Assembly (NCBI GenBank): GCA_946800325.1
Contig: OX326956.1
Coordinates: 48,097,052 to 48,161,051 of the forward strand
Reading direction: 5' to 3'
Source of the DNA: Luzula sylvatica
Taxonomy: Eukaryota; Streptophyta; Magnoliopsida; Poales; Juncaceae
Length of the DNA stretch: 64,000 nucleotides
This document shows positions 14,860-24,589 of the stretch, piece after piece. How positions within the stretch are numbered: position 1 is the first letter of the stretch; every line of letters begins with the position of its first letter. The notes under the pieces were generated by a model. That model did no database searches, had not been told where the DNA came from, and saw only the letters and a list, made by a program, of their open reading frames with translations. The position numbers were made by a program, and so were the translations under genes.

Positions 14860-15540
14860 CTATGAAAGACACACTAATATTTTCATTATATAGGCATATC
14901 TGATCTTTTTTTAACATTTTATATGAGTAAACAAATTGAGTTTGAAAAACCAAATTAACCGAATCAACTGAATCATATTGAATTTTCACTAATTTTTATC
15001 ATGTCAATTGTAAAACTCCAAATATATCTTTTTAGATGTATGATATATATTTTTGTAAATAACAATTTATAATTTTTGTGAAAATGTTTTTATAGATGAT
15101 TACTATATATTTTTTTATATGATTTATCCTTTTACATAATATCTGATATCTTCTTATACCTTACTTAAATATCATGTATATACATTCTTCTAAAGATTTT
15201 AAGTATACATTTATACATATCATTATATTATTTTTAATAGAAATTTATCTTTCTTAGATTATGTATTTTAACTGGTATAACTCTACCCATCAAATATCCA
15301 CGATTCGTGTATTATGTTTTTTCAAAAAATATATATATACTTTTTTTACGTATGATATACATTTTGTAAATAACAATTTATAATTTTTTTTAAAATGTCT
15401 TTATAGATAATCATCACATTTTTTTATAAGAATCTATCGATTTACTTAATATCTTATACCTTACTTAAATATCATATACACATTCTTCTAACAGATTTTA
15501 AGTAGAAAATTATACATATTAATTTTAATAGCAATATATA
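14860..15540. other. AT-rich intergenic, diverged internal duplication
   Basis: About 300 bp at 15000-15240 is repeated at about 15310-15540 (AACAATTTATAATTTTTGTG-type, CTTATACCTTACTTAAATAT and ACATTCTTCTAA anchors). No gene seen. It ends in a GT/G-rich microsatellite at 15550-15608. Confidence 0.6.
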
Positions 15541-16783
15541 CACAAGTTCTGTGCGTGCGTGCGTGTGTGTGTGTGTGGGGTGGTTGTGTGTGTTGGGGGG
15601 TGGGGGGGTCACGACCCGAAAATAAAATAATCGGGCACAACATATTTATCTTAAATATATGAGCATTAGCAGAGTCAAAAACACACCATACGAAAATCAG
15701 TTGGCATAAATTATAATCTACAATCTACAAGTACTCAATACATATGGTGGGCATAAACAAATCACAACAAAATAAAAATGGTAACCGGTGACCGCACACT
15801 CCGCTACGTTCGTAATCTACACGAATGCCACTACCACTTCAAGTGCTACCTGAAAATGTTGGCTGAGAGTTAGATAAGTAAAATAATATTTAATTATTAT
15901 TTACTCGACGAAGACTATCACGACAACCTACTACGAGAACTACCATGATGACCGACTACAACGATCTAGGAATTCTGCAAATCCAACGACTACTACTACT
16001 GAATTCACATTGTGAAAGTACTACAAGTGTTCGACTACAACACGGAAACAACTACTACAACAATTATGATCCTGTAAATATGGTAACAACTACTACATAA
16101 TTCATAGTGCGATACTACGAGAACAACTTCCACTACAACTATGATCCTGCAAATACGATAACAACTACTACATAATTCATAGCGTAGAGAACCACTTCGA
16201 TAAGGTTGGCTTCCACAAGAGACCCTACACATAGACTAGTACCTCGGATCTACATGAGGTAAAAGTCTGCTGCACTCTATCCCAAGAGTGCTGGTTTCAA
16301 CCACGCCACAACTGAAACCACTCCCCCTCGAACACTACATTTACTACAACTACTCGAGGAGACCGTATTGCTACGTCTAACAGTTCGCAAGTTCGGGAGC
16401 GACCCGAAGATGCACCTCTGGCCAGACACTACATTAATGTCCAAACATGTGTTCCCTTATCCATCTCTCATCCTCATTACGAGTTGATCTACATCAACAA
16501 CAATCCTACATATACTACATAGAACTACACATATTCTACATATAAAATGATGAATAAATAAATAAAGATTCAGATTCAGTAATCATAATTACTGCCAATA
16601 GAATCATCTCGGAATAAGCTTTCCAATGGAACCAAGAAGACGGCAAACGGAGATCGAATGAAGAAGTTATGACCAAATTACGAAGACATGACACATGAAA
16701 TCTGGTTGGGTAGACCCGTCAAAGAACCGATCAACTACACTGCTTCTACTTATCCGACATAGCGAAATAACTAATGACTACGA

Positions 16784-18150
16784 TGTTGGTTAATTCTAAC
16801 CTAGAGGGGGGTAAATTTGGCAATCTAACTTACACTTAGTTTAGATTTAAACCTAATTTACAGTGCGGAATAAATAATAATTTAGATGATAAAGATGATA
16901 CCGTACAAACACTTTGACACAAGATGTTTGTTTACGAAGTTCGGTAGGTGGTTGCTTTGTAGCTTTAACTCACCCTTTACTCGCTTAATTGACCGACTCA
17001 ATTATTTGCGAGTACCTACGTCTCCGGGAATGCCTTGTGCCTCTTTTTGGCTTTCGATTGAATTCCAACTCAACTCGATTACAAGGATTTGCCTAGATCG
17101 ATTTACACGCTTCTATCGATCTATAGCTAAGGCTCTTTACAATTTGTTGCACTAGCCTATTACACTTTTTCACTAATCGAGCTACAACGTGATCGGTCAC
17201 GTGAGTGGGATACGATTAGTGGAGAATATCGAAAGTAGATCAACGATCTAAAGAGGTTTCTCAAGCTATCAATGGATATAGATAATCACAGCTTAGGGTT
17301 TCTCTCTTTTTAGGTTTGAATGTTTGAAAATGAAGGAGTGAAAGAGAGAGACCCATGAAGGATTCTATTTATACTCTCTATAGAAATCCTTCAGAAAACT
17401 TGTAGTGCGTTCGAACGCATAAAGTCCGTTCAGAACGCACTTGTAGTTTGCACTAGCCGTTTCAAAATAACGTGCAAGTACATCTTGGGTCCGTTCGAAC
17501 GGACAATGTCCGTTCGTAACGGACTCAATTATACATAGCATTTTGCGTTCACAGGAACAAGAGTCCGTTCAACGCACTGAAAAGTGGGTGAACGGATTCC
17601 AGGTTGTCCGTTCGAACTCACATGTGTGTTCGTTCGAACGCACACATCCCTGTGACATTTTTCCGTTCACAGGAAGGATTGTCCGTTCAACGCACTCAGA
17701 AGGTGGGTGAACGGATTTTAATTGTCCGTTCGAACGGACATGATTATTCGTTCGAACGCACACATCCCTGTGACACGTTTGGTTCTAATCAAGGTTTAAA
17801 GTTTTGATATGTGGCAAGTCCGTTCTGAACGGACTTTGAGTTCGTTCAGAACGCACTTCCTGCTTGACTGAACTCTTTGTTATTTTGAACATGATTTTAC
17901 TTGAGTTCTACTAGGTTTGTACCTATGGTTTATTTGTGGCGTATCCCACTCACGGAAGGCTTCAACATCTTGAGTCTTGATGTATTCCAATGGCCTTCCT
18001 TGTGTTCTTCTTTTCTTGTTCATCTTGAGACTTCACAAGTCCTCTTTCATCTTCGTATCGTACCTATGTTATCCTGCACTTTTCTGGATGTATACATTAG
18101 TAATGACAGTGTTTTGAAATAATCAAACTATCAGGAAATTTGAACCAACA
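16784..18150 (-). repeat. 3' LTR of the young retrotransposon
   Basis: 1367 bp, TG...CA. It aligns without gaps to 24590-25956 (offset 7806). I count three substitutions, all near the 3' end of the LTR in the element's sense (one each in the CTTAGTTTAG, CAGTGCGG and ACAAGGATTT contexts here). It holds five pairs of CGTTCGAACG-type palindromes. Confidence 0.95.
17405..17856. repeat. Five pairs of CGTTCGAACG palindromes in the 3' LTR
   Basis: Palindromes centred at about 17412/17432, 17496/17516, 17613/17635, 17731/17753 and 17826/17848. Typical members are GTCCGTTCGAACGGAC and GTGCGTTCGAACGCAC. Some carry one extra central base (GTTCTGAAC, GTTCAGAAC). Half-site variants (CGTTCACAGG, GTCCGTTCAACGCACT, GGTGAACGGATT) lie between them. 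Confidence 0.93.
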
Positions 18151-18163
18151 AACTCCCCCTTTT
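18151..18163 (-). promoter_or_regulatory. Polypurine tract
   Basis: The minus strand reads AAAAGGGGGAGTT directly before the 3' LTR. Similar A/G tracts recur upstream within 170 bp (near 18235, 18289 and 18306), a multi-tract arrangement common in plant copia elements. Confidence 0.88.
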
Positions 18164-18422
18164 GATTAATTTCAAAACACTGTCGGTTTGGAGAGTTTCA
18201 CCATTTAGTTGAGAACTTTCCGTACGATCGTTTCTCCCCCATTTTGAAATAGATCAAAAGGGCTAATGAGAATTCATCAACGGAAGGCTCCCCCTAAATG
18301 AAAGCTCCCCCTCAAAGAACGAATTGATGAATGTATGAGCTCGTAAATATGATCAAATTCTTTTGTTTTGAAAAAATCTTTTCACATTTGATATTTTTAA
18401 GAAAATAAAACAGTTTTTGTGT

Positions 18423-18461
18423 GTGCGTTCCGAACGGAAAAAGTAATGCGTTCGAACGCAC
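18423..18461. repeat. Palindrome pair in the 3' UTR of the retrotransposon
   Basis: GTGCGTTCCGAACGGA and ATGCGTTCGAACGCAC, centres about 22 bp apart, between the ORF2 stop and the polypurine tract. Confidence 0.9.
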
Positions 18462-18713
18462 TTGCATCTGGACTGATAGGTTATATAAAAAATCAAAAAA
18501 TAGATGCAACAGTTTAAACTGAAAATATGACCATAAAACAGTTTGTTCATAACACGGCATGACACATGCCGATGCACACACACGCATAACATTAGTTGTT
18601 CAGTACTACAAACACAGACACAACAATAAACAAATCAATTATTCACAACAAGACTCACGATATAACACCTAGATTATAACACGCACACATTAAACTTTTG
18701 ACATCTCCGGCGA

Positions 18714-20210
18714 TCACATCTCATTGGGGCCGGTGTAAGGGTTCTGTTCGGGTTGGGCGCTCGGATCAGCTGCGAAGAAGGTGTCGGTATTGAATTGTCC
18801 CGAGTTGGAGTCCGACGGATGCTCGGTGGTATGATGAGGAGAGGTACGAGGGACTCGGTCTTGGGGTGCCGTGTACGGCCCGAAGCGATTTCCAAGGTGA
18901 ACATAGAGATCGGAAAATTGACGACCCACGTTCTCTATCATCCCAGTCTCGGAAGCATGCAAGTCCTCACGAAATGCGTCTCGCATTATTCGTCCATGTT
19001 GCTCAACCCGCTCATCCATCTCCTCGAATAACGCCTTCATATATGCAAACCTCCTTTCGTCGTGTTCCGAAGGGGTGTTAGAGCTTTCTGCACGCTCCTT
19101 CTTCTTACGTTTTCGATCCGGCGCTTCACCGCTTTGGTCAGTATAGGCGGGGTCGGCGTTTGCCTCTTCTTCGGATTGGGTGTCACCCTCCAGCCACCGG
19201 GTTGGATTGCGAGGAAGGTGGAACGCTTCCGCATCTTTAGAGGCACTGATAACCCAACCTTGGATGTTTGATGAGTACCGATATCCAAGACGTTGGAGGT
19301 TTGCTTTGGATGCGAGATTTGTTGGCTGTTCCGATCGGAAGTCCCACTCGTTCTCCGGGATCGAAACTCCTTGGAGTTCCAACATCCGGGCGATCAACGT
19401 TCCGGAAGGTAACGATGCATTTCTTTGGCTCAGGACGCTTTCCATGTGACTTATTATGAGATAAGGCACATGGACGAGTAGTTGATCATTGTACCACATA
19501 TGATACAATAGCATAATATTTCTATTTTCTAAATTTGCCTTCAATTTCGCGACGGGAGTAAGAATATTATTACCGATTTCCCAAACGAATTTCTCAGGAG
19601 CTGCCAAGTGCGATGCCGATTCTTGTGACTGGTATCGATTTGTAACCACCTTCTTCATTGGTTCGATAATGGCGGCTTCGAGTCTTCCCTTTCGTGCGTT
19701 GTAGATCTTCTCTCCATCATCCTTGAAACCCAGCAACTCGCACAGATTTTCAACCGAGATCTCAACATTTTCACCGAGGATATAGGAGGTTATCTTCTCT
19801 AGAGCATGGTTGAATACGGCGTTTGCATAGAACAATCGAGTGATGACTGCGTAGAACGGCTCGTTAAGACACGCAAGATTTGCGAATCCCCATCTTCTCT
19901 CGATTGCCTCGATCTTGTCGAAAAGATGAGGAATATTTGGTGGAAACTGGTAGTAGTAGCATTTCGCGATGGATCTCCTTGCCACCACGTCGTTGAAGAG
20001 GGTTCCGGCCTCCGGATTTCGAAAGAGATGTTCATTGTTTATATTTGTGAAATCGTAGTCTGCTTTCAAGATTTCTTGCCGCCTAGGCTTCTTAACCGCC
20101 TTCTTCTGTTGAGGTGGAGCTCTCGGCCTTGATTGAGTGTTAGAGCTCTCCCCTTCCTTCTTCTTTCCCTTCGAATCCCCCCTAGCAAGCAAGATCTTAG
20201 CGGCATTCAT
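18714..20210 (-). CDS. Retrotransposon ORF2, putative plant transposon protein (PF20167-like)
   Basis: 498 residues, starting MNAAKILLARGDSKG. The N-terminal ~50 residues are basic (KGKKKEG, AVKKPRR). The central part (~90-310) has the layout I know from the plant transposon protein domain PF20167: RRWGFANL, then LFYANA, then an ENVEISVENLCELLGF module, NNILTPVAKL, an MLLYHMWY...VHVPYLIISHM helix pair and LPSGTLIARMLELQGV. A KRKKKER stretch at ~365 may be a nuclear signal; an acidic helical part and a disordered Ser/Pro tail follow. No catalytic motif is visible and its function is unknown. It sits where pol would be in a full element, and its intact frame in a young copy suggests it is useful to the element. 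The family call is from memory of pattern, not a search. Confidence 0.7.
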   Translation of the reverse strand: MNAAKILLARGDSKGKKKEGESSNTQSRPRAPPQQKKAVKKPRRQEILKADYDFTNINNEHLFRNPEAGTLFNDVVARRSIAKCYYYQFPPNIPHLFDKIEAIERRWGFANLACLNEPFYAVITRLFYANAVFNHALEKITSYILGENVEISVENLCELLGFKDDGEKIYNARKGRLEAAIIEPMKKVVTNRYQSQESASHLAAPEKFVWEIGNNILTPVAKLKANLENRNIMLLYHMWYNDQLLVHVPYLIISHMESVLSQRNASLPSGTLIARMLELQGVSIPENEWDFRSEQPTNLASKANLQRLGYRYSSNIQGWVISASKDAEAFHLPRNPTRWLEGDTQSEEEANADPAYTDQSGEAPDRKRKKKERAESSNTPSEHDERRFAYMKALFEEMDERVEQHGRIMRDAFREDLHASETGMIENVGRQFSDLYVHLGNRFGPYTAPQDRVPRTSPHHTTEHPSDSNSGQFNTDTFFAADPSAQPEQNPYTGPNEM

Positions 20211-20409
20211 GGTGATGATCCTTTATGGAGAAAGAGAGTAAGGATTTTGGTGAGAGATAGAGTTAGAAGATAGGTTTTTAGGAAGAGAACGAAGAAGAGA
20301 TTGAGTTAAGATGAGATCGTGTCCCTTCAATTCTTTTCGTACGGAGATATGAACCATCGTGTCCATTGATTAGGGTCGGTTGCATGCTGATGGGCAGAAA
20401 ATACGATGA

Positions 20410-20941
20410 GTCCGTTCGAACGGACTAATATGTGCGTTGGAATGCACTCATGTCTGAGAAAAGGCGCTATTTTGGGATTTTAAGTTGTATCTGGGAAGTT
20501 GTTAAGTCCGTTCGAACGGACTCCTATGTGCGTTCGAACGCACACACAACTGAGAAGAGGCGCCAGAACATGAAACGGCGCGAGTGTAAGGGTTTGAACT
20601 AGGTTAGCTGAATGAGGCATGTGCGTTCGAACGCAGTAGTTGTTCGTTCGAACGCACTTAACACTGTTGACACTAAGAGTCGGCGCCAAAGTATGATCCG
20701 GCGCCATAATCCTATAATTCATTTTTCTGTTCGGAACGCATTCAGTTGTACGTTCGAACGCACTTGATCCTGGTAGGAAAATTAGATGGCGCCATAATTT
20801 AACTGTGACTTTGGATCTTATAGTCCAGTTGTCCGTTTCGAACGTATTTTAGTCCGTTCGAACGGACTTGAGGCTGTTAAGAGGGTATTTGGTGACTTCA
20901 TTTGTCCGTTCCAAACGCACATGTTTTTCGTTCGAACGGAC
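20410..20941. repeat. Six palindrome pairs in the Gag-ORF2 spacer
   Basis: Pairs centred at about 20417/20439, 20513/20535, 20628/20649, 20733/20755, 20839/20859 and 20912/20933. On the plus strand most pairs are followed within about 10 bases by CTG, and GGCGCC or a near match recurs between pairs (near 20463, 20558, 20578, 20692, 20700, 20788). This gives a decayed ~75-115-bp modular repeat. It lies only in non-coding DNA. Confidence 0.92.
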
Positions 20942-21150
20942 TGGTTCCAGAGATGTGATCACTGGACTGAAATCGTGATTTATTTACCGAGACAAGTGTT
21001 CTAATGTAATCCTCTATTAACACTTATGATGTAGCTACATGAGACTCGACCAATTTGGCTAGAATTTAATTTAGCCCATTTCCTATACTCCCCTTACATA
21101 TTTGGATTAAGGTGTGGGATACTAAGGAGTATAGTGTTTCAAGTTAGGGC

Positions 21151-23508
21151 TTAAGCCCTGGGAGGTCCTATACCGAAAGACGTAGAGGGACCCATCGAGT
21201 GACGATCTTTACGCATCCATGTTGAGTTTGATTTCAATTTTGGATTGCGAAGATCACAACCGTTTGAGACATGACCAATTTTGCAACAATAGTTACAAAA
21301 TGCTACGGTGGGCTTATTTGTGGATATGGAACTTTTCACAAAATAATTAGAGAGATGAGTTGGTTTACTTTTCTGAGAAGTTATCGATTTTGGCATATGA
21401 TGAATGTTGTTGGATTGAAATTTGCTTGGTTTAAGTCGATTTTGTTGAAATTGTTTTTGTGTGTTTGTGTAATGTTTGGGATACCCTTTTTGATATGAAG
21501 CGTCGGTGTGGTTGGTCACTTCGTAGAAATACCCATTTGGTCCCCTTTTGAATAAACAATCGGTTCTTCCCAAATTGTTATGTCTAGGTGGTGAATTTTG
21601 TGTGAAATGATTGTTCCTATAATTATGATTAACACGTTTAGCTTGTTCCGTTTTCACATTTTTACCTTTGTTGTAGTCACGATACATGAAAGCATTTCCG
21701 TGACTACCCATTTTATTGTTCTCCCATTTGGATTTTTGATTTTTAGATATGGAAAAATCGGGTTTATTACCGTTATTTTTCTTGTATCCTAAACCGGATT
21801 TGTCATTGGGCTTTTGTCCCATTAATGACGATTTCAAGATATCATCCAATGAAGGAGGACTCAATACAATAGTTGCACAAGCCTTCTTCAAGGACTCATT
21901 TTCAACTTTACAATTTTGAAGTTCGACTTTTAAATGAGACATCTCACCTTTAAGGGTTTGACACTCACATTTTGAAAACCCTTTAAATTCTTTTAGTTGA
22001 GATTTATATGCCAAAATAGATAGTTCAAGAGAAGCTACCTTATCCTTGAGAGTTTGTGTTGAGCTCTCAAGTTTACTCTCTATTTGTTGAAAGTTTCCTT
22101 CATCTTTTAGAAACTCGTCACACGACTCGAGTTCTAATTTGAATGCGGGAGAAAACTTAGGACGATGTAATGATTCTACGTCAGTTATAGAGTTGATACG
22201 TACCTCATGACCTTGGTCATGTGTTGAGCTTCTTGGAGTAGGAGTAGATGGTTCTTCGTCTATAAGTGTGGGAGTGCGAGGTGTAGTGGTTAAACCTCGT
22301 TCAATTCGAAGAGATCTGATTGCAGCTTCCACTGCGCTCATTGGTGGAGAATCGATCCTTACCATAAGTGCAAGGTTTGCGGGGTGTCGGTTTGATGGAC
22401 CATCCGATTCAGATGATGTGATTGATCCATCCGTTTCTCCCCACCTGGAATCGACATTAGCTTTATATGCTTTTTTCTTTTTGTAATCTTTACCTTTGTA
22501 TTTTTGGCGATCTTCTCGGCCCTTGTCCTCATATCTTCTTTCATATCGAGGTTCTCGTCTATCTCGATCCTTGTGATCGTCATCCTTTTTATTCCACCGA
22601 GAATTTTCAGGATGGAGCGTCCAACACGACTCCATCATATGTCCAATCTTCTTGCACCAAAAGCAATGAGGTTTTAGTCCCTTTTGTTTTCGATTCTCGT
22701 TAAATCGCTTTTCATCCCTTTGCCATTCTAGGAGTCGCAAAGTGAGGTCGTCCATCTCATTGTCCTCGTTGCTCGCATTCACGGCGGGCAAGGCTATGGC
22801 TTTAGATCGAGGAGTTGTCGTGAAGATTCCTTGTTCTTCATCGAGTTGCTTGAGTCGAATCTCGAAGTTCCGGAATTGACTTACCAATTCTTCGGGAGTG
22901 AGATCTTGCGATGCGACCGCCGTACCTAAAGCTACACGTAAAGATTCCCAACTCCGGGGCATAGCTTGAAGTAATCTAGCAATAATTCTATCATCGGTAA
23001 GAGGTGCATGTTGGGTGGCATATCGGGTTTTTAATACATTAATTTTTGCCCAGATTTTATCAACGGACTCTCCCTCAATCATTCGGAGATTGTTGAATTC
23101 TTGTTCAAGTCCGATGATATTAGTTCTTCTCATTTGAGATGTACCCTCGTATCTCTCATTGAGCATACGCCACATTTCATATAAGTTTTCACAATGATCA
23201 ACTAGCGATCCGATAGAACTAATTACGTTGTTCAGTATTAAGTTTTGAGCGTAAATGTCATTAGTTCTATCTTCCCTAGTTTGATCAGGGTAGGTTACAT
23301 TTCCGTCCGTGTCAACCTCTTGGGCCAAGACAAAGCCTCGTAACACTACCTTGTCAAGTCCTTGGAGAGCGAATGCATTTAGCATGCATTTCTTCCAAGA
23401 ACTCCAATTGGTTCCATCTAATTCACGTGAGTTTGATATATTTGATTTGGGTACGGTATTTATCGGATTTATCGATGAGTTTTGTACAATAGTATTAATT
23501 TCGGCCAT
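21151..23508 (-). CDS. Gag polyprotein of copia type, Pol missing
   Basis: 785 residues from the ATG at 23508 (MAEIN); an upstream in-frame ATG at 23595 lies in leader sequence shared with other repeats, so I prefer the downstream start. Residues ~25-240 form a UBN2/DUF4219-like copia Gag core (LDGTNWSSWKKCM, LNERYEGTSQMRRTNI, LLQAMPRSWESLRVAL). A CCHC zinc knuckle CFWCKKIGHMMESC is at ~281-294. A Lys/Glu-rich coiled-coil-like part follows at ~470-580. A second knuckle CNYCCKIGHVSNGC is at ~737-750. In full-length copia polyproteins the protease DSG motif comes soon after this second knuckle. Here the frame stops about 35 residues later, so the protein is exactly the Gag portion. It should form particles and bind RNA. 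Confidence 0.88.
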   Translation of the reverse strand: MAEINTIVQNSSINPINTVPKSNISNSRELDGTNWSSWKKCMLNAFALQGLDKVVLRGFVLAQEVDTDGNVTYPDQTREDRTNDIYAQNLILNNVISSIGSLVDHCENLYEMWRMLNERYEGTSQMRRTNIIGLEQEFNNLRMIEGESVDKIWAKINVLKTRYATQHAPLTDDRIIARLLQAMPRSWESLRVALGTAVASQDLTPEELVSQFRNFEIRLKQLDEEQGIFTTTPRSKAIALPAVNASNEDNEMDDLTLRLLEWQRDEKRFNENRKQKGLKPHCFWCKKIGHMMESCWTLHPENSRWNKKDDDHKDRDRREPRYERRYEDKGREDRQKYKGKDYKKKKAYKANVDSRWGETDGSITSSESDGPSNRHPANLALMVRIDSPPMSAVEAAIRSLRIERGLTTTPRTPTLIDEEPSTPTPRSSTHDQGHEVRINSITDVESLHRPKFSPAFKLELESCDEFLKDEGNFQQIESKLESSTQTLKDKVASLELSILAYKSQLKEFKGFSKCECQTLKGEMSHLKVELQNCKVENESLKKACATIVLSPPSLDDILKSSLMGQKPNDKSGLGYKKNNGNKPDFSISKNQKSKWENNKMGSHGNAFMYRDYNKGKNVKTEQAKRVNHNYRNNHFTQNSPPRHNNLGRTDCLFKRGPNGYFYEVTNHTDASYQKGYPKHYTNTQKQFQQNRLKPSKFQSNNIHHMPKSITSQKSKPTHLSNYFVKSSISTNKPTVAFCNYCCKIGHVSNGCDLRNPKLKSNSTWMRKDRHSMGPSTSFGIGPPRA

Positions 23509-23529
23509 TTGATCGTTAAGTACAAGTTG

Positions 23530-24527
23530 AAGGAAATACAGTTTCAGGATCAACCGTAAAAGTGTACACAAGGATAAACAAATGTAGTCGTACATTCGTA
23601 GCCATATCTTTCAGTAGGAAAATCCGATTTGAATGGTTCAAATTGGGTAAAATAGATAATTAGATTATCTATAACCTTCATGTAGAAATATATTTCATAT
23701 GAACGAAGTATAAGTGTCGTTTCTGTGAAATACCGAAAGGGTGCAACAGTATGACATACAGTTAGTAAAACAGTCATAACTTTTGCATACGAACTCCAAT
23801 TGGGCTGGGCCAAATTGGGTCGTGTAGATAATGAGATTATCTACAACTTTCGTGTTGGTTGATTTTCTGTCAGAGAAATTTATCAATTTCGTCTGGACAG
23901 AATACTGACCAGGTTCATGCAGTTTTCTGTGTGAGAGGGTGTATATTGGATATACATGCCTTTTGGCTAATCCTGATCCTATTAGGTATAAATAGGATTT
24001 TCTCTCTCATCTTCACTAAGTAATTCAAAGCAATTCATTCAGAATTATCCAGAAAATTGTGAGACAAATTTCTAGAGAGTGAAAAGGTGTAAAAGAGAGA
24101 AACCGCGAAAAGGTGTTTTACGGTTTAGAGAATCAATTCGATTAAGCAAGTTCACCGGTGCATCGTCTAGGCAGGTGCATCCGTGACCGACGTCTTGCGA
24201 TTCAAGGTGGATACACGTAGAGGAGCAACAACTGAGGCTCTCACGATTGTGATCGATTCGGACGAGTAGATTGAGTCGGAGACGAAATCAAGCGAATCGG
24301 CGAAGTCAACGAGCGGCGAAAGACGCGTGGTGTGGGACGCGCGTATTGTCACCAACGTGACAGGAGAAAGAAGGCAGCAATCAACCCTTCGTGTGCAATC
24401 AATTTTGCACCGGTAAAGATCTAACCTTCTATTTGCATCGTACCCTCGAAGTCGTGGCGTGATCTCGGGAATCGGGGAACCGGACCGGGCCTACATATCC
24501 GCTGCGCGGGTCCGGGGCCGGGGATAT
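23530..24527 (+). repeat. Dispersed promoter-like repeat, copy 1 (in retrotransposon leader)
   Basis: About 1 kb shared with 37113-38032, the reverse complement of 38055-38885, and the first third with 42434-42765. Plus-strand landmarks are GGATCAACCGTAAAAGTG at the start, TATACATGCCTTTTGG and a TATA-like GGTATAAATAGG near 23981, GTTCACCGGTGC in the middle and GGCGTGATCTCGGG near the end. The TATA box and CT-rich stretch after it look like an LTR promoter, so it may be a solo LTR of another family that was inserted in this leader in antisense, or an ancient part of the leader. Confidence 0.75.
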
Positions 24528-24575
24528 TCCCCTACACAAGTTATCCCTAATACTCAAATAGATGGTTAGTACATT

Positions 24576-24587
24576 GCTCTGATACCA
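24576..24587 (-). promoter_or_regulatory. Primer binding site (tRNA-Met type)
   Basis: The minus strand reads TGGTATCAGAGC, two bases downstream of the 5' LTR end. This is the classic plant initiator-tRNA-Met primer site and it fixes the element's orientation. Confidence 0.93.
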
Positions 24588-24589
24588 AT

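Noticed and set aside
15980..16235. Minus-strand ORF rich in Val, Cys and Tyr near 16035-16232
   Set aside because: It lies in an (ACTACTAC)-like low-complexity part of the old gypsy LTR.
17405..17856. Possible CRISPR-like array or tRNA/pol III B-box cluster
   Set aside because: GTTCGAA resembles a B box but the rest of the consensus and any A box are missing. Spacers are not unique and the context is a plant LTR, so palindrome pairs describe it better.
18753..20132. Plus-strand ORFs opposite retrotransposon ORF2
   Set aside because: They are short shadows of the 498-codon minus-strand frame, with no family similarity.
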